NCBI GenBank assembly: GCA_001896885.1
Contig: MKRJ01000019.1
Span: forward strand, 146,078 to 210,077
Reading direction: 5' to 3'
DNA from: Rhizobiales bacterium 65-79
GTDB taxonomy: Bacteria; Pseudomonadota; Alphaproteobacteria; Rhizobiales; Rhizobiaceae
Length of the DNA stretch: 64,000 nucleotides
Both the position numbers and the translations under genes were made by a program. The notes beneath the pieces were generated by a model. It was not told the origin of the DNA, did no database searches, and saw only the letters and a program-made list of their open reading frames with translations. Below, piece after piece: positions 27,289-36,983 of the stretch. How positions within the stretch are numbered: position 1 is the stretch's first letter; each line of letters starts with the position of its first letter.

Positions 27289-27541
27289 TGACGGCTCCCC
27301 GCGAGATTGGGCCGCCTGTACTATGTAGCCTCGCGCTGAAGGAAAAATGAAGCCGCGTGCCGCAATTTTCATAATCGGCGACGTCAGGCGCCGGGCGGGC
27401 GACCCGGTCGGATCGACGCGGGCGGTCACCCGCCCCCTTCCTTCGAGGCGGGTTCAGCTCCCTGGGACCAGCATCCCGATATCCCTTTCCAGGCTCGCGA
27501 ACTACTTGACCAGATTCACGCCGATGGCCCTGACCGTCGCC

Positions 27542-27970
27542 TTAGTTACCGTCCGCGGTCTTCCGGTTGGTGGCCAGGAAGCGCTTGTTGAGCCAGCTTC
27601 CGAGAAGCAGCGAGACCGAAATGCAGATGAGGAATTCCGCCGGAATAACTGCCGGGCTCAAATGCATGAATACGGGGTGTAGAAAGGCGAAAGCCGCGAT
27701 GAAGACCATGACATGGACCGTCCACCTCGCTCGCTTGGCCCTCGGTTCCGACTGTCGCGCGGGGAGTCCGTCCTTGCGGACGAGATAGGCGCCCTTGCGG
27801 ATCTTGTTTCGGATCATCGCCGTGGCGAAGATGCCAATGAGCAGGATCACGAGAAGGGGAAGATAATAGGGCTTCAGCGAGGCCGGCAGCATAATCCTGA
27901 TGACGCCAAGCACGGCCCCCAGGATCGCGACACGGATGGCATGGCCGTCGGATTTTCTCAGGCGTAGCAT
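27542..27970 (-). CDS. Hypothetical membrane protein
   Basis: 142 residues with four hydrophobic segments (around AIRVAILGAVLGVIRIML, YYLPLLVILLIGIFATAM, VHVMVFIAAFAFLHPVFM and FLICISVSLLLGSWL) and a basic central loop (RNKIRKGAYLVRKDG, EPRAKRAR). I do not recognise the family. The gaps on each side (27289-27541, 253 bases, and 27971-28087) show no other gene or clear structure. Confidence 0.6.
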   Translation of the reverse strand: MLRLRKSDGHAIRVAILGAVLGVIRIMLPASLKPYYLPLLVILLIGIFATAMIRNKIRKGAYLVRKDGLPARQSEPRAKRARWTVHVMVFIAAFAFLHPVFMHLSPAVIPAEFLICISVSLLLGSWLNKRFLATNRKTADGN

Positions 27971-28087
27971 CTTCTCGCATTCGGGCTGCTTTCAACGGCC
28001 CAAAGGTGCAGATGCCGTGCCGCAGGTCAACTCGTTCAACCGGAAGTGGTTAACTGCGGGAAGTGGATTCCCGTGCCGAAATCCCGG

Positions 28088-29014
28088 TCAATCCCTCAGA
28101 GCCAAACCGCCGATGTCCCGCTCCAGATTGGCGAACTCCCTGATCAGATTGGCGCTCAGAGCCCGCACCGCTGGATAGGACTGGCGGTCGCGGTGGATCA
28201 GGAGGCCGATCTCGCTCGCCGAGAGATCCGGCTCCGCGAGCGGCACGTGGACGAGGCCGCCCGTCGCGAGTTCGTCGACGAAGCCGGTCGGGGTGAAGAA
28301 ACCGATGCCGAGCCCGGCATGCAGGCTTTCCTTGGTCATGGTCAGGGAATTGGTGACGACCAGCGCCTTGAACTGCGCGCCCGAATGGGTGAATTCCGCT
28401 TCCGCCGTGGCGTTCAGGATCCACGGATCGTTGAGCATGACCACCGGATAGGCGGCGCACTCCGTCAGCGTCAGTTCCTGCCGCTTCGCCAGCGGATGGT
28501 CGGGCCGCATGATGGCGCCGAGACGCATGCGAATGCGCGCGGCGACTTGATAGCCTCGATAGCGCCGGTCGATGAACAGAACGGCGATGTCCGGCCGGCC
28601 GGCGCGCATCTCCTCGGCATGTTCGTTCGGATCCGCATCGATGATGCGGTAGGAGATGCGCGGATGCTGCCTTGCGGTCGTCCCGATCGCGCGCGGCAAA
28701 AGCCGCACGATCGGCGAGGGAATGGTGACGACCCGCACCTCGCCCTGAATATCGCCGGAAAGCGCGGAGACCTCCAGGCAGGTGCTCTGCCACTTCGCCA
28801 GCGTGTCGCGCGCATGGCGGATGACGAACTCGCCGGCCACCGTCGGGCGCACGCCGTTGCCGACGCGTTCGAAAAGCGGCGTGCCGATATCGGCCTCGAG
28901 CTTCAGGATCTGCCGGTTGACCGCCGACGAGGCGACGTTGAGCGCGCTCGCGGCGCGCCGGATCGAACCCATGCGGGCCACCTGATCGATATAGCGAAGG
29001 ACCGCGGCATGCAT
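28088..29014 (-). CDS. LysR family transcriptional regulator
   Basis: 308 residues. The N-terminal helix-turn-helix is RYIDQVARMGSIRRAASALNVASSAVNRQILKLEADIGTPLFER, followed by a substrate-binding domain. It is transcribed away from the long ABC/CoA operon that begins at 29228, the usual arrangement in which a LysR protein activates its neighbour in response to substrate. A palindrome at 29085-29105 in the shared 213-base region is a plausible binding site. Confidence 0.93.
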   Translation of the reverse strand: MHAAVLRYIDQVARMGSIRRAASALNVASSAVNRQILKLEADIGTPLFERVGNGVRPTVAGEFVIRHARDTLAKWQSTCLEVSALSGDIQGEVRVVTIPSPIVRLLPRAIGTTARQHPRISYRIIDADPNEHAEEMRAGRPDIAVLFIDRRYRGYQVAARIRMRLGAIMRPDHPLAKRQELTLTECAAYPVVMLNDPWILNATAEAEFTHSGAQFKALVVTNSLTMTKESLHAGLGIGFFTPTGFVDELATGGLVHVPLAEPDLSASEIGLLIHRDRQSYPAVRALSANLIREFANLERDIGGLALRD

Positions 29015-29084
29015 GGGGCGGAGCCTCTACGAACGTGATGCCTTTTCGGCAGCACCTAGCTCGAATCTTTATGCTTCCTGACAG

Positions 29085-29105
29085 CACTTTGCTACTACTA
29101 AAGTG
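29085..29105. promoter_or_regulatory. Candidate LysR operator, CACTTT-N9-AAAGTG
   Basis: A perfect 6-base inverted repeat, 21 bases in all, 70 bases upstream of the LysR start and 122 bases upstream of the first binding-protein gene. LysR proteins bind T-N11-A dyads of about this size. The link is by position; binding is untested. Confidence 0.5.
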
Positions 29106-29227
29106 ACATGGCTCCATGAACGACACCGCCCACGCCCGGCTGCGAGCCGTGGCGCGCAGCGGTCGGAGGAGTATCGGAGGAGACGCGGGATCGAGGGCGG
29201 TTTCCTACCCGCAAGAGGAGGAATTGA

Positions 29228-30262
29228 ATGAATCGAAACGGGCTCTCGCGTCGCGGCGTGCTCAAATTGGGGGCCACGGTGGCCGGCGCGCTGGCCATGC
29301 CGACGATACTTTCCGGACGCGTCTTTGCCGCCAAGGGCACCAAGACCCTGAACATGCAGCTCGGCTGGCTTGCCAACGGCAATCAGCTTGGCGAGATCGT
29401 GGCCAAGCAGATGGGCTATTTCGAGGAAGAAGGCGTCGATTTCAGGCTGCAGCCCGGCGGGCCCAACATCGATGGCCTCGCCATGGTCGCGTCGGGCCAG
29501 TACGAGATGGGCGTGATGCCGTCGAGCCCCTCCATCATGCTCGCCGCCTCCCAACACATTCCGATCCGCTGTTTCGGCGTCGGCTTCCAGGAACACCCCT
29601 TCGCCTTCTATTCGCTGCCCAAGGCCCCGGTCCACGAGCCCAAGGACCTGATCGGCAAGCGCGTCGGCATCCCGCAGACGACGAAGATCCTGCTCACGGC
29701 CCTCCTCAAGAAACATGGGATTCCGGAAGACAAGGTGAAGATCCAGATCACGGGATCGGAGCTGACGCCGCTCGTCACCGGGCAGGTGGACGTGATCACG
29801 GCCTGGCAGACCAATACGACCAACCTCAAGATTCTCGGCCCCGACGCCATCAGGATGCGCCTGTGGGATGTCGGCATCAAGCTCTATGCCAACAACTATT
29901 ACGCACAGGCCGACCGGCTGAAGGAAGATCCCGAGCTCTACGCCAAGTTCATGAAGGCCTCTTCCCGCGGCTGGGCCCTTGCCCGCGAAGACTCCGCCAA
30001 GGCGGCGGGATTGCTGGTGAAGGAATTGCCCAATCTCGATCTCGCCGGGGAAACCGACGCCGCCGCCGTTGCGGTCGCCGTCACCTTCAATGCCGACACG
30101 AAGGAATACGGATGGGGGCATTTCCGCCGCAACCTGTGGCAGGACCAGATCGCGCTCTATGACGGGCTCGGACAATTCTCGGCCGGCGCTCCGAAGCTCG
30201 ATGACGTCATCGACGGGAGCATCCTGGCCGCGACCAAGGACGATCGTGCCAAAATCGGTTGA
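29228..30262 (+). CDS. ABC transporter substrate-binding protein, NMT1/TauA type, with Tat signal (copy 1)
   Basis: 344 residues. Tat signal LSRRGVLKLGATVAGALAMP at residues 6-25. The body has the NMT1/SsuA-like hallmark LGWLANGNQLGEIVAKQMGYFEEEGVDF and SSPSIMLAASQHIP. Binders of this type take nitrate, sulfonates, pyrimidines or aromatic acids. ATG 29228 follows AGAGGAGGAATTG. It is first in a ten-gene run and has a clear paralogue at 30798-31832, so two binders probably serve one permease/ATPase pair. Confidence 0.9.
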   Translation: MNRNGLSRRGVLKLGATVAGALAMPTILSGRVFAAKGTKTLNMQLGWLANGNQLGEIVAKQMGYFEEEGVDFRLQPGGPNIDGLAMVASGQYEMGVMPSSPSIMLAASQHIPIRCFGVGFQEHPFAFYSLPKAPVHEPKDLIGKRVGIPQTTKILLTALLKKHGIPEDKVKIQITGSELTPLVTGQVDVITAWQTNTTNLKILGPDAIRMRLWDVGIKLYANNYYAQADRLKEDPELYAKFMKASSRGWALAREDSAKAAGLLVKELPNLDLAGETDAAAVAVAVTFNADTKEYGWGHFRRNLWQDQIALYDGLGQFSAGAPKLDDVIDGSILAATKDDRAKIG

Positions 30263-30272
30263 TGGGAAGAAA

Positions 30273-30719
30273 ATGACGCAGGAAGACATCAGGCCGGAAT
30301 GCGATCGTGTGGGATATTCCTACAAGACGCGCGGCCGCACCATCTCGGAAGCCGACATCATCTTCCACGCGGGGCAGACCGGCGACCTGTTCCCGGCGCA
30401 TCTCGATGCCGAGGCCGCGAGCAAGACCCCCTATGGACAGCGGATCGCGCACGGGACGCTGACGCTCTCGATCGCGATGGGGCTGAAATTCGATACCGAC
30501 CTGTCGAAGGGATTGCGGATTTCCTACGGCTATGACCGCGTCCGCTATCGCAAGCCGGTCTTCATCGGCGACACGATCAGCGTCGACGTCGAAGTCACCA
30601 GTTGCCAGATGGACCCGAAGCGCGAGGGCGTGAGGCGAATTGTCGAGACCATGAATGTGGTCAACCAGCGTGGAGAGACCGTGATGTCGGCGGATCACGT
30701 TCTTATACGCTGGGTCTGA
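30273..30719 (+). CDS. MaoC family dehydratase
   Basis: 148-residue single hot-dog protein. The hydratase motif is visible as GDLFPAHLD (Asp and His five apart) near residues 37-45, with AHGTLTLSIAMGL on the long helix and RYRKPVFIGDTI beyond. Such proteins hydrate enoyl-CoA esters. ATG 30273 follows GGGAAGA. It is wedged between the two binding-protein genes, an odd place for an enzyme, and implies that a CoA-ester pathway is tied to this importer. Confidence 0.88.
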   Translation: MTQEDIRPECDRVGYSYKTRGRTISEADIIFHAGQTGDLFPAHLDAEAASKTPYGQRIAHGTLTLSIAMGLKFDTDLSKGLRISYGYDRVRYRKPVFIGDTISVDVEVTSCQMDPKREGVRRIVETMNVVNQRGETVMSADHVLIRWV

Positions 30720-30797
30720 ATTCCGCTCCGGCACTGCCGGGCGGATACGGCCGGAAAGGGAACCCGGCTTTCGAGTACCGGATATGGGAGATCTAGG

Positions 30798-31832
30798 ATG
30801 AACATTACACGGATTTCGCGGCGCAACGTCCTGAAGGCGGGCGCCGGATTGGCAGGCGCGCTCGCCCTGCCGACGATCGTGACCAGCCGCGGCATGGCCG
30901 CCGGCGGCACGCAGACGGTCAACATGCAGATCGGCTGGATCACCGGCGGCAACCAGATCGGCGAGGTCGTCGCCAAACGCCTCGGCTATTTCGAGGAAGA
31001 GAAGATAAACTTCGCCATCCAGGCCGGCGGGCCGAGCATAGACGGCGTGGCGATCGTCGCTTCCGGCCGCTACGAGGTCGGGCAGGTCTCCTCGAGCCCC
31101 TCGCTCATGCTGGCGGCCTCGCAGCACATCCCCGTGACCTGCTTCGCGGTCGGTGCCCAGAAGCACCCCTATGCCTTCTTCTCGCTGGCCAAGGACCCGA
31201 TCCGGACGCCGCAGGAGATGATCGGCAAGAAGATCGGCATCCAGGCGACCGGCCAGATCCTGCTCACCGCCCTTCTGAAGAAGCACAACATTCCCGAGGA
31301 CAAGGTCGAGAAGGTCATCGTCGGCTCCGACTTCACGCCGCTCCTCACCGGCCAGGTGGACGCCTTCACCGGTTGGGCGACGAGCATCACCCAGCTCAAG
31401 ATGCTGGGGCCGGACTATGTGACGATGAGATTGTGGGACGAGGGCATCCAGCTCTACGGCCTGCCCTACTACGCCACCCAGGATACGCTGAAGAACAAGG
31501 CCGAGATGCTCGCAGCCTTCCTGCGCGCCGCCGGCAAGGGCTGGGCCTACTGCAAGGCCAATCCCGAAAAGGCCGTCGACCTTCTCGTCCAGGAATACCC
31601 GAACCTGGTCAAGAAGGACGAGTTGGCGGGCGCGCCCGTCATGCTCTCCTACGAATTCACCGAGCGCACCAAGGAGCATGGCTGGGGCAGTTTCGACATG
31701 GCCGTCTGGCGGGAGCAGATCAAGACCTACGCCGATCTCGGCCAGTTCTCCGCCGGCGCCCCGACGCTCGATAGCGTCGCGACGACCGCGATCCTCGACA
31801 TGACCAAAGACTCGCGGCCGAAGATCGGCTGA
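30798..31832 (+). CDS. ABC transporter substrate-binding protein, NMT1/TauA type, with Tat signal (copy 2)
   Basis: 344 residues, the same length as copy 1 and similar throughout (IGWITGGNQIGEVVAKRLGYFEEEKINF; SSPSLMLAASQHIPV). Tat signal ISRRNVLKAGAGLAGALALP. Differences cluster in the binding region (for example PQTTKILLTA in copy 1 and QATGQILLTA here), so the two may bind different ligands. It is followed 11 bases later by the ATPase gene. Confidence 0.9.
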   Translation: MNITRISRRNVLKAGAGLAGALALPTIVTSRGMAAGGTQTVNMQIGWITGGNQIGEVVAKRLGYFEEEKINFAIQAGGPSIDGVAIVASGRYEVGQVSSSPSLMLAASQHIPVTCFAVGAQKHPYAFFSLAKDPIRTPQEMIGKKIGIQATGQILLTALLKKHNIPEDKVEKVIVGSDFTPLLTGQVDAFTGWATSITQLKMLGPDYVTMRLWDEGIQLYGLPYYATQDTLKNKAEMLAAFLRAAGKGWAYCKANPEKAVDLLVQEYPNLVKKDELAGAPVMLSYEFTERTKEHGWGSFDMAVWREQIKTYADLGQFSAGAPTLDSVATTAILDMTKDSRPKIG

Positions 31833-31843
31833 GGAGAGGACCG

Positions 31844-32656
31844 ATGATGGAAGTCGCCGTCATGGAACGAACCGACCAGAAACCGGCCGCTAACGCGGCC
31901 GCCGTCGAGCTCTCGCGTGTCACCGTGCGCTTCACTACGGATCGCGGCTCGGTGACCGCGCTGGAAAACATCGACCTGACGGTGCCGAACGGCGGCTTCC
32001 TCACCCTGCTCGGCCCCTCGGGCTGCGGCAAGTCTACATTGCTGCGCGTCGTTTCGGACCTGATCCAGCCGACCTCCGGCAGCGTCAAGGTGCTCGGCGG
32101 CGATGCGGCAGCCGCCCGCGCCCGCCGCGAGATCGGCTTCGTCTTCCAGGACGCGGCCCTGCTCCCCTGGCGGACCGCGATCGAAAACGTCTCCTTGCCG
32201 CTGGAAGTTGGCGGCAGGAACGCCCGTCCGGGCCGCCGCACGCCCAAGGAGCTTCTCGAACTGGTCGGCCTCGCCGGCTGGGAGAACGCCCTGCCGCACG
32301 AACTCTCGGGCGGCATGCGCCAGCGCGTGTCGATTGCCCGCGCGCTCGTCAACGATCCGAAGCTGCTCCTGATGGACGAGCCCTTCGGGGCGCTCGACGA
32401 GATCACCCGCGACCGGCTTAACGAGGAGTTGCTGAGCGTCTGGCAGGAAACGGACACGACGATCCTGTTCGTTACCCATTCCATCTACGAGGCCGCCTTC
32501 CTCGGCCAACAGGTGCTCTTGCTCGCCGCCCGGCCCGGCCGCGTGCGCGAGACGGTAGAGGTGCCCCTGCCGAGCCCGCGCCACATCGAGCAACGCGAAA
32601 GCGTGCAATTCATCGAACTCGCCGCGCATCTGCGCCGTGTGCTGGAGACCTGCTGA
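31844..32656 (+). CDS. ABC transporter ATP-binding protein (nitrate/sulfonate/taurine type)
   Basis: 270 residues. Walker A GPSGCGKST, Q-loop FQDAALLPW, signature LSGGMRQRVSIARAL, Walker B LLLMDEPFGALDE and the H-loop FVTHS are all present, so it should be an active ATPase. It fits the SsuB/TauB family that pairs with NMT1-type binders. The stop overlaps the permease start by one base (TGATG). Confidence 0.95.
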   Translation: MMEVAVMERTDQKPAANAAAVELSRVTVRFTTDRGSVTALENIDLTVPNGGFLTLLGPSGCGKSTLLRVVSDLIQPTSGSVKVLGGDAAAARARREIGFVFQDAALLPWRTAIENVSLPLEVGGRNARPGRRTPKELLELVGLAGWENALPHELSGGMRQRVSIARALVNDPKLLLMDEPFGALDEITRDRLNEELLSVWQETDTTILFVTHSIYEAAFLGQQVLLLAARPGRVRETVEVPLPSPRHIEQRESVQFIELAAHLRRVLETC

Positions 32657-33501
32657 TGTCCGCCTCCGCCATCGAAGCCGCGCCCGTGTCCAAGACCTTC
32701 GACGACGACGACGCGCAAGCCCGTTTCGACGCCGACCGCCGCTATCTCGCCTGGCGCCGCCGGCTGCTCCCCGTGATCGCGACGGTCGGCATCCTCATCG
32801 TCTGGGAAGCCTCCGTCCATATTTTCGGCATCCGGCCCTTCATCGCGCCGGCGCCGAGCGCGGTCGCGGTGATGTTCGTGCAGAAATTCCCCCTGCTGAT
32901 GGCCAATCTCGGCCCGACGGCGATCGAAGCCATCAGCGGCTTCCTGATCGGCAACATCGCGGCGGTCCTGATCGCGACGAGCTTCGTCTATCAGCGCACG
33001 GTCGAGGAAGCCTTCTTCCCCGTCGCGGTGATGGTCCACACCATCCCGGTCATGGCCTATGCGCCGATCCTCGTCCTGCTCCTCGGCAACGGCATGGCGG
33101 CGAAGGTGGCGATCGCGGCGATGATCTGTTTCTTCCCGACGCTGGTCAACATGACGCGCGGCCTGAGGAACGTGAACCCGCAGCACATGGAGCTGATGCG
33201 CATCCTTTCGGCGTCGCCGACGGAGATCTTCTTCAAGCTGCGCTTCAAGAACTCCCTGCCCTATCTCTTCTCGGCGCTGAAGATCGCTGCCGCAACGTCC
33301 GTGATCGGCGCCATCGTCGGCGAGTGGATAGGCTCCACCACGGGCATCGGGGCGCTCATCATCCAGGCCACCTACAATTTCGACTCGCCGCTTCTCTACG
33401 CGACCATCGTCGTCGGCTCCTGCTTCTCCGCCCTCTTCTTCGGCATCATCTCCTGGGCGGAACGCTTGAGCCTCAAGTGGAACGTCGCCGAGACGGCCTG
33501 A
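32656..33501 (+). CDS. ABC transporter permease (nitrate/sulfonate/taurine type)
   Basis: 281 residues, six membrane helices after a 40-residue acidic start. The EAA-like loop reads MELMRILSASPTEIFFKLRFKNSLPYLFSALKIA, as in SsuC/TauC. It forms the importer with the ATPase above and the two binding proteins. The tail gives GSCFSALFFGIISWAERLSLKWN. Substrate unknown; the neighbouring enzymes suggest a carboxylic acid that is later joined to CoA. Confidence 0.93.
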   Translation: MSASAIEAAPVSKTFDDDDAQARFDADRRYLAWRRRLLPVIATVGILIVWEASVHIFGIRPFIAPAPSAVAVMFVQKFPLLMANLGPTAIEAISGFLIGNIAAVLIATSFVYQRTVEEAFFPVAVMVHTIPVMAYAPILVLLLGNGMAAKVAIAAMICFFPTLVNMTRGLRNVNPQHMELMRILSASPTEIFFKLRFKNSLPYLFSALKIAAATSVIGAIVGEWIGSTTGIGALIIQATYNFDSPLLYATIVVGSCFSALFFGIISWAERLSLKWNVAETA

Positions 33502-33539
33502 TCGACAACCGTAAACGCGGATTTTCTGGAGGTCATGAA

Positions 33540-34895
33540 ATGACAACCCCTAACTACGTCACCGAGCCGGGCGGTCAGGTTCCCGTCGTCGCATCGAGCG
33601 ATCTCGTCGTGGTCGGCGGCGGACCGGCCGGCATATCGGCGGCGGTCGCCGGCGCCCGCAACGGGCTCTCGGTAACGCTGCTCGAGCGCTATCCATATCT
33701 CGGGGGCCTCGCCTCCGGCGGCATGGTGCTGGTGCTCGACGACATGTGCGACGGCCCGGAAGTGACCGTGCGCGGCCTGTGCAGCGAGATCATCGACCGC
33801 ATGACGCGGATGAACTTGTGCGTCACGCCGCCTGAAAGCGACTGGATTTCCGACACCGCCAAGTTCCGCCAATGGGCGCGCTGGGGCTGCTACAACTTCC
33901 ATTCGCACCAGAAGCCGCAGCCGGTCTGCTACGCTTCCGCCTTCGATCCGGACGGCTTCAAGCGCGCCGCCAACGACATGGTGTCGGAAGCTGGCGTCAA
34001 CCTTCGCCTGCATTCGTGGTTCTCCAAGCCCATCGTCGAGGACGGCGCCATCAAAGGTGTGATCTGCGAGACCAAGAGCGGCCGTCAGGCCGTGCTCGGC
34101 AAGGTCGTTGTCGACGCCACCGGCGATCTCGACGTGGCCGCCGCCGCCGGCTCTCCGCATTCGCTGGGCTCGTTCATCGTCACCACCGTCTTCCGCCTCG
34201 GCGGCATCGACACCGACGAGGCCGAGCGCTTCGAATACGAGGAACCGGAGGCTTTCTCGGTGCTCGACCGCGAGGCCAAGCGCATCATGGGTGGCTCCTG
34301 GGAGCGCTGGTGGCTGAAGACGCCGCTGCCGGGCATCGTCTGGTGCAACTGCCCGCACATGGCCGGCTTCGACGGCCTGTCGGTGGAGCACCTGACCAAT
34401 GCCGATTTCAAGGGCCGCGAGCGCATCGCCGAGCTCGTCTCCTTCATCCGCGCCAAGATGCCGGGCTTCAAGAACGCCTTCGTGGTCGACGTCGCGCCGC
34501 AGATCGGCGTGCGCCAGTCGCGGCTTCTCGAAGGCGAATATGTGCTGACCAAGGAGGACGTGACGGCGCGCCGCCACTTCGAGGACAGCGTGGCGCGCGG
34601 CCGCGACTATTATTATCCCTACCGCACGCTTCTGCCCAAGGGCGTGTCGCAGCTTCTGGTCGCCGGCCGGCACTATTCCTCGACCGCCGCCGCGCAGCGC
34701 ATTTCGCGCGAGATCCCGCCCTGCATGGCGATGGGCGAGGCGACGGGCGTCGCCGCGGCGCTTTCGCTGCAGGCCGGCGTCCCCGTCGACAAGGTCGACG
34801 TGCGCAAGGTGCAGGATACGCTGCGTGCCCAGGGCGCCGACCCGGGCGACCGGCCTTCGGCCAACGCGACGCTGGAGATGGCCGCGGCGGAATAG
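33540..34895 (+). CDS. FAD-dependent oxidoreductase (FAD_oxidored family)
   Basis: 451 residues. The N-terminal dinucleotide fold is DLVVVGGGPAGISAAVAGARNGLSVTLLER (about residues 22-51), then a LGGLASGGMV segment, VVDATGDLDVAAAAGSP and a C-terminal GVSQLLVAGRHYSSTAAAQRISREIPPCMAMGEATG that binds FAD again. GGAGG precedes ATG 33540. Members oxidise or reduce varied small molecules. The nearby ferredoxin gene may carry its electrons. Substrate not identified. Confidence 0.9.
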   Translation: MTTPNYVTEPGGQVPVVASSDLVVVGGGPAGISAAVAGARNGLSVTLLERYPYLGGLASGGMVLVLDDMCDGPEVTVRGLCSEIIDRMTRMNLCVTPPESDWISDTAKFRQWARWGCYNFHSHQKPQPVCYASAFDPDGFKRAANDMVSEAGVNLRLHSWFSKPIVEDGAIKGVICETKSGRQAVLGKVVVDATGDLDVAAAAGSPHSLGSFIVTTVFRLGGIDTDEAERFEYEEPEAFSVLDREAKRIMGGSWERWWLKTPLPGIVWCNCPHMAGFDGLSVEHLTNADFKGRERIAELVSFIRAKMPGFKNAFVVDVAPQIGVRQSRLLEGEYVLTKEDVTARRHFEDSVARGRDYYYPYRTLLPKGVSQLLVAGRHYSSTAAAQRISREIPPCMAMGEATGVAAALSLQAGVPVDKVDVRKVQDTLRAQGADPGDRPSANATLEMAAAE

Positions 34896-34993
34896 TACGG
34901 CCCCTTATCCGGCCCGGAGCCTGCCCTTCGGGCCGGACCAAACATCGCCAGAAGGCGATTGGCTACTGAACATTGACTGGACAGGAACACGAA

Positions 34994-36199
34994 ATGTCAT
35001 CTTCCGATACCCAGCCGCTCTCGGGCATCAAGATCATCGATTTCACGCAGGTGATGCTCGGCCCATGCTGCACGCAGGTGCTTGCCGATTACGGCGCCGA
35101 CGTCATCAAGGTCGAGCGGCCGGGGGCGGGCGACCTTTCCCGCGGTTCCATCGCCGATGATCCGGACGGGCAGAACAACCCGGTCTTCCGCAGCCTCAAC
35201 CGCAACAAGCGCTCCATCGCGCTCGACATGCGCAAGGACGACGCGAAGCAGGTCATCTACGAACTGGTGAAGACGGCCGACGTCGTGGTCAACAATTTCC
35301 GCGCCGGCGTCATGGAGCGCATGGGTTTCGGCCACGAGAAGCTCTCGGAGATCAACCCGCGCATCATCTCCGCCTTCGGTTCCGGCTTCGGCTCGAAGGG
35401 GCCGCTGTCGCACAAGGGCGGGCAGGACATCCTCGCCCAGGCGCTTTCGGGCGTGATGATGCGCAAGGCCGACCCCAGCCTGCCGACCTCGCTCTATTCG
35501 ACCGCTCTTTGCGACTACACCGCCGGCATGCATCTCGTTCAGGCCATCCTGCTCGCGCTCCTGCAGCGCGAAAAGACCGGCCGCGGCCAGGCCGTCTCGG
35601 TCTCGCTCTTCGAATCGATGCTCGCCATGCAGATCCAGGAAGCGGCCATGTGGCTGCAGCGCCAGAAGGACCTGAATTGGGGCGCCTTCCCGCTGACCGG
35701 CGTCTTCGAGACGACCGACGGCGCGGTGGTGCTGGTCGGCGCCTTCAAGGCGAATCCGCTGCAGGACATCTGCAAGGCGCTCGATCTGCCCGACCTTTCG
35801 CAGGAGCCGCGCTTCGCGAGTTTCGCCGACAAGGTCGCCAACAAGGCGGAACTGCAGCGGCTCTTCCGCGAGCGCTTCGCGACGAACACGACCGAATACT
35901 GGCTCGGCCGGCTGGAGGAGCAGGACCTCCTCTGCGCGCCGGTGCTGACGCTGCCGCAGGCGCTCGACCACGGCCAGACCAAGGTCAACGGCTCCATCAT
36001 CGAACTCGACGGAAGCATCCCCGTGCTGGGCTCGCCGCTCACCATGGACCCGAACGCCTTCAGGCTCAGGCATTCTCCGCCCGAGCTTGGCGGCGACGGC
36101 CGCGCCGTGCTCGAGGAAGCCGGATATTCGGAAAACGAGATCGACCGCCTCGTCGAGACCGGCGCTCTTGTCGGCGAATGCCGCGGAGCCGCGGCATGA
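34994..36199 (+). CDS. CaiB/BaiF family (class III) CoA transferase
   Basis: 401 residues. Class III transferases move CoA between carboxylic acids. Typical pieces: IKIIDFTQVMLGPCCTQVLADYGADVIKVERPG at the N-terminus, NRNKRSIALDMR, and the region STALCDYTAG holding the catalytic aspartate at about residue 174. ATG 34994 follows AGGA. It would activate the imported acid. The next gene starts inside its stop codon (ATGA overlap). Confidence 0.95.
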   Translation: MSSSDTQPLSGIKIIDFTQVMLGPCCTQVLADYGADVIKVERPGAGDLSRGSIADDPDGQNNPVFRSLNRNKRSIALDMRKDDAKQVIYELVKTADVVVNNFRAGVMERMGFGHEKLSEINPRIISAFGSGFGSKGPLSHKGGQDILAQALSGVMMRKADPSLPTSLYSTALCDYTAGMHLVQAILLALLQREKTGRGQAVSVSLFESMLAMQIQEAAMWLQRQKDLNWGAFPLTGVFETTDGAVVLVGAFKANPLQDICKALDLPDLSQEPRFASFADKVANKAELQRLFRERFATNTTEYWLGRLEEQDLLCAPVLTLPQALDHGQTKVNGSIIELDGSIPVLGSPLTMDPNAFRLRHSPPELGGDGRAVLEEAGYSENEIDRLVETGALVGECRGAAA

Positions 36200-36972
36200 G
36201 CGTGCTTTTTTCCGTCGAGGATCACGTCGCGCGCGTCACCATCGACCGTCCCGATGTGCTCAACGCCGTCGATCTTGCCACCCAGACCGAACTGATCCGC
36301 ATCTGGGAGGAAATCGAACAGAACCGCGACGTGCGCGTCGTGGTGCTGACCGGGGCGGGTGACCGGGCCTTCTGCACTGGGGCCGACATGAAGGGCGGCT
36401 CGGGCATGAGCGGACTGGAATACTGGGCCGCTCCCCGCCCCGGCGGCTTCGGCGGCATCGCGTTGCGCGATACGCTAAACGTGCCGGTCATCGCCCGCGT
36501 CAACGGCCATGCGCTCGGCGGCGGCATGGAGATGGTACTCGGCTGCGATATCGTCGTCGCCTCGGAGAAGGCGACCTTCGGCCTGCCGGAACCGCGCGTC
36601 GGCCGGCTGGCGCTCGACGGCGGCATCGCGCTGCTCGCGCGTCGCATCCCGCATGTCCAGGCGATGGGCCTGCTTCTGACCGGCCGCCGTATCGGCGCGG
36701 CGGAGGCGTTCCGCCTCGGCCTCGTCAACGAGGTCGCCGCGCCGGACGCGCTGGATGAAACGGTGAACCGCTGGGTGAAGGACATCCTCGCCTGCGCTCC
36801 CCTTTCGGTGCGGGCGGTCAAGGCGATGGTGCGTGCCGGCGAAGGGGTGAGCGCCAGCGAAGCGCAGATGCTGCGCCTGCCGGAACTGGTCGAGGCGCTG
36901 AAGTCGGAAGACCAGAACGAGGGCGTCGCCGCCTTCCGCGAGAAGCGCGCGCCGAACTGGAAAGGTCGCTGA
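36196..36972 (+). CDS. Enoyl-CoA hydratase/isomerase family protein
   Basis: 258 residues of the crotonase fold. The oxyanion-hole segments are FCTGADMKGG and NGHALGGGMEMVLGCDIVVAS, and GLPEPRVG carries a glutamate at the usual catalytic place. It overlaps the CoA-transferase stop by 4 bases and so is translationally coupled to it. It should act on the CoA ester made by that enzyme, alongside the MaoC hydratase. Confidence 0.93.
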   Translation: MSVLFSVEDHVARVTIDRPDVLNAVDLATQTELIRIWEEIEQNRDVRVVVLTGAGDRAFCTGADMKGGSGMSGLEYWAAPRPGGFGGIALRDTLNVPVIARVNGHALGGGMEMVLGCDIVVASEKATFGLPEPRVGRLALDGGIALLARRIPHVQAMGLLLTGRRIGAAEAFRLGLVNEVAAPDALDETVNRWVKDILACAPLSVRAVKAMVRAGEGVSASEAQMLRLPELVEALKSEDQNEGVAAFREKRAPNWKGR

Positions 36973-36983
36973 GGGCGAAGCCC

